Below, piece by piece: positions 6,675 to 6,960 of a stretch of 6,960 bases of DNA (positions are counted from its first letter, which is position 1; each line of letters begins with the position of its first letter). The position numbers were made by a program, and so were the translations under genes. The stretch is from Clostridia bacterium (GTDB taxonomy: Bacteria; Bacillota; Clostridia; Oscillospirales; Acutalibacteraceae), in NCBI GenBank assembly GCA_017425745.1, contig JAFOXT010000110.1:1-6960 (forward strand). Reading direction: 5' to 3'. Under the pieces are notes generated by a model. That model was not told the origin of the DNA, searched no databases, and was given only the letters and a program-made list of their open reading frames with translations.

Positions 6675-6960
6675 TTATTTTATTTCAATTTTAAATTCAA
6701 AGTGTGCATTATCCTCATACCATAGCGGGAAATTTGTACCCCACACATTGTTGTAAAGCACAAAGCTGATGCCGTCTTTCTGAATGCTTTCAAACTTGTT
6801 GTCAAATTCAAGAATTTTACCCTTGCCGAATGAAACAAGAGGGGAGTGCAGATTTTTTATTCTGAAGCTGTCCCATTCAACTGCTTCAACTGCGTGAAGG
6901 TTTCTGCTTCCGTTGAGAGTAACCTCCTCAGGCTTAACGGCAGATCCAAGCTTTATGAGG
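6675..6960 (-). CDS. C-terminal 94 residues of a probable glycoside hydrolase (GH38-like/DUF5054 type), 5' partial
   Basis: Reading the minus strand from 6959, a frame stays open for 94 codons and ends at the TAA complementary to 6675-6677. The start lies beyond the right edge. Leu is mostly CTT/CTC, as in the giant gene, which supports real coding. The end of the protein contains LHSPLVSFGKG, ILEFDN and YNNVWGTNFPLWYEDNA, then a beta-like HFEFKIEIK terminus. From memory, a C-terminal NNxWGTNFPxW motif preceded by a PLVS-G segment is characteristic of bacterial proteins annotated as GH38-like or DUF5054, putative alpha-mannosidase-type glycosidases. The fragment is the predicted beta-rich C-terminal part; no catalytic residues are in the window. 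The gene is convergent to the giant gene with a 104-base gap, so it is transcribed separately. Coding confidence is high; the family assignment is moderate. Confidence 0.78.
   Translation of the reverse strand, partial: LIKLGSAVKPEEVTLNGSRNLHAVEAVEWDSFRIKNLHSPLVSFGKGKILEFDNKFESIQKDGISFVLYNNVWGTNFPLWYEDNAHFEFKIEIK

Noticed and set aside
1..6960. CRISPR array, insertion sequence, tRNA, rRNA or multi-gene defence system
   Set aside because: No regularly spaced short DNA repeats, transposase, terminal inverted repeats or RNA gene signatures were seen. Only two genes are present, both partial.

Overview
The window holds two protein-coding genes that converge on a short intergenic stretch with two hairpins. 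Moderate AT-richness, leucine written mostly as CTT/CTC, arginine mostly as AGA, and the style of the large protein suggest a gut-type anaerobic Firmicute (class Clostridia, perhaps Oscillospiraceae/Ruminococcus-like). This taxonomic guess rests on composition and protein style only.

Positions 1-6570 (+) are the 3' part of one giant gene. The frame is open from the first base, so the true start and any signal peptide lie upstream; 2189 codons plus a stop are visible. The protein has an alpha-helical N-terminal part (about 1-1221), then four diverged copies of a unit of about 380-510 residues (about 1222-2754, 2755-3948, 3949-5091, 5092-6300). Each unit carries the same landmarks in the same order. 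After the units come a short helical segment, a Gly/Asn-rich linker and a 26-residue tail in which Phe-Phe pairs recur every seven residues. I recognise no catalytic domain and no named family. The best guess is a very large secreted or surface-associated structural or adhesive protein.

Positions 6571-6674 are intergenic. A GC-rich hairpin follows the giant gene, then a long AT-flanked hairpin suited to stopping transcription from both directions. Positions 6675-6960 (-) are the C-terminal 94 residues of a second gene that enters from the right edge. Its ending resembles that of GH38-like/DUF5054 glycoside hydrolases.

No RNA gene, mobile element, CRISPR array or multi-gene system is visible. 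The unusual content is the giant repeat protein itself. The two genes are convergent, so they do not form an operon, and a functional link between them is only speculative.
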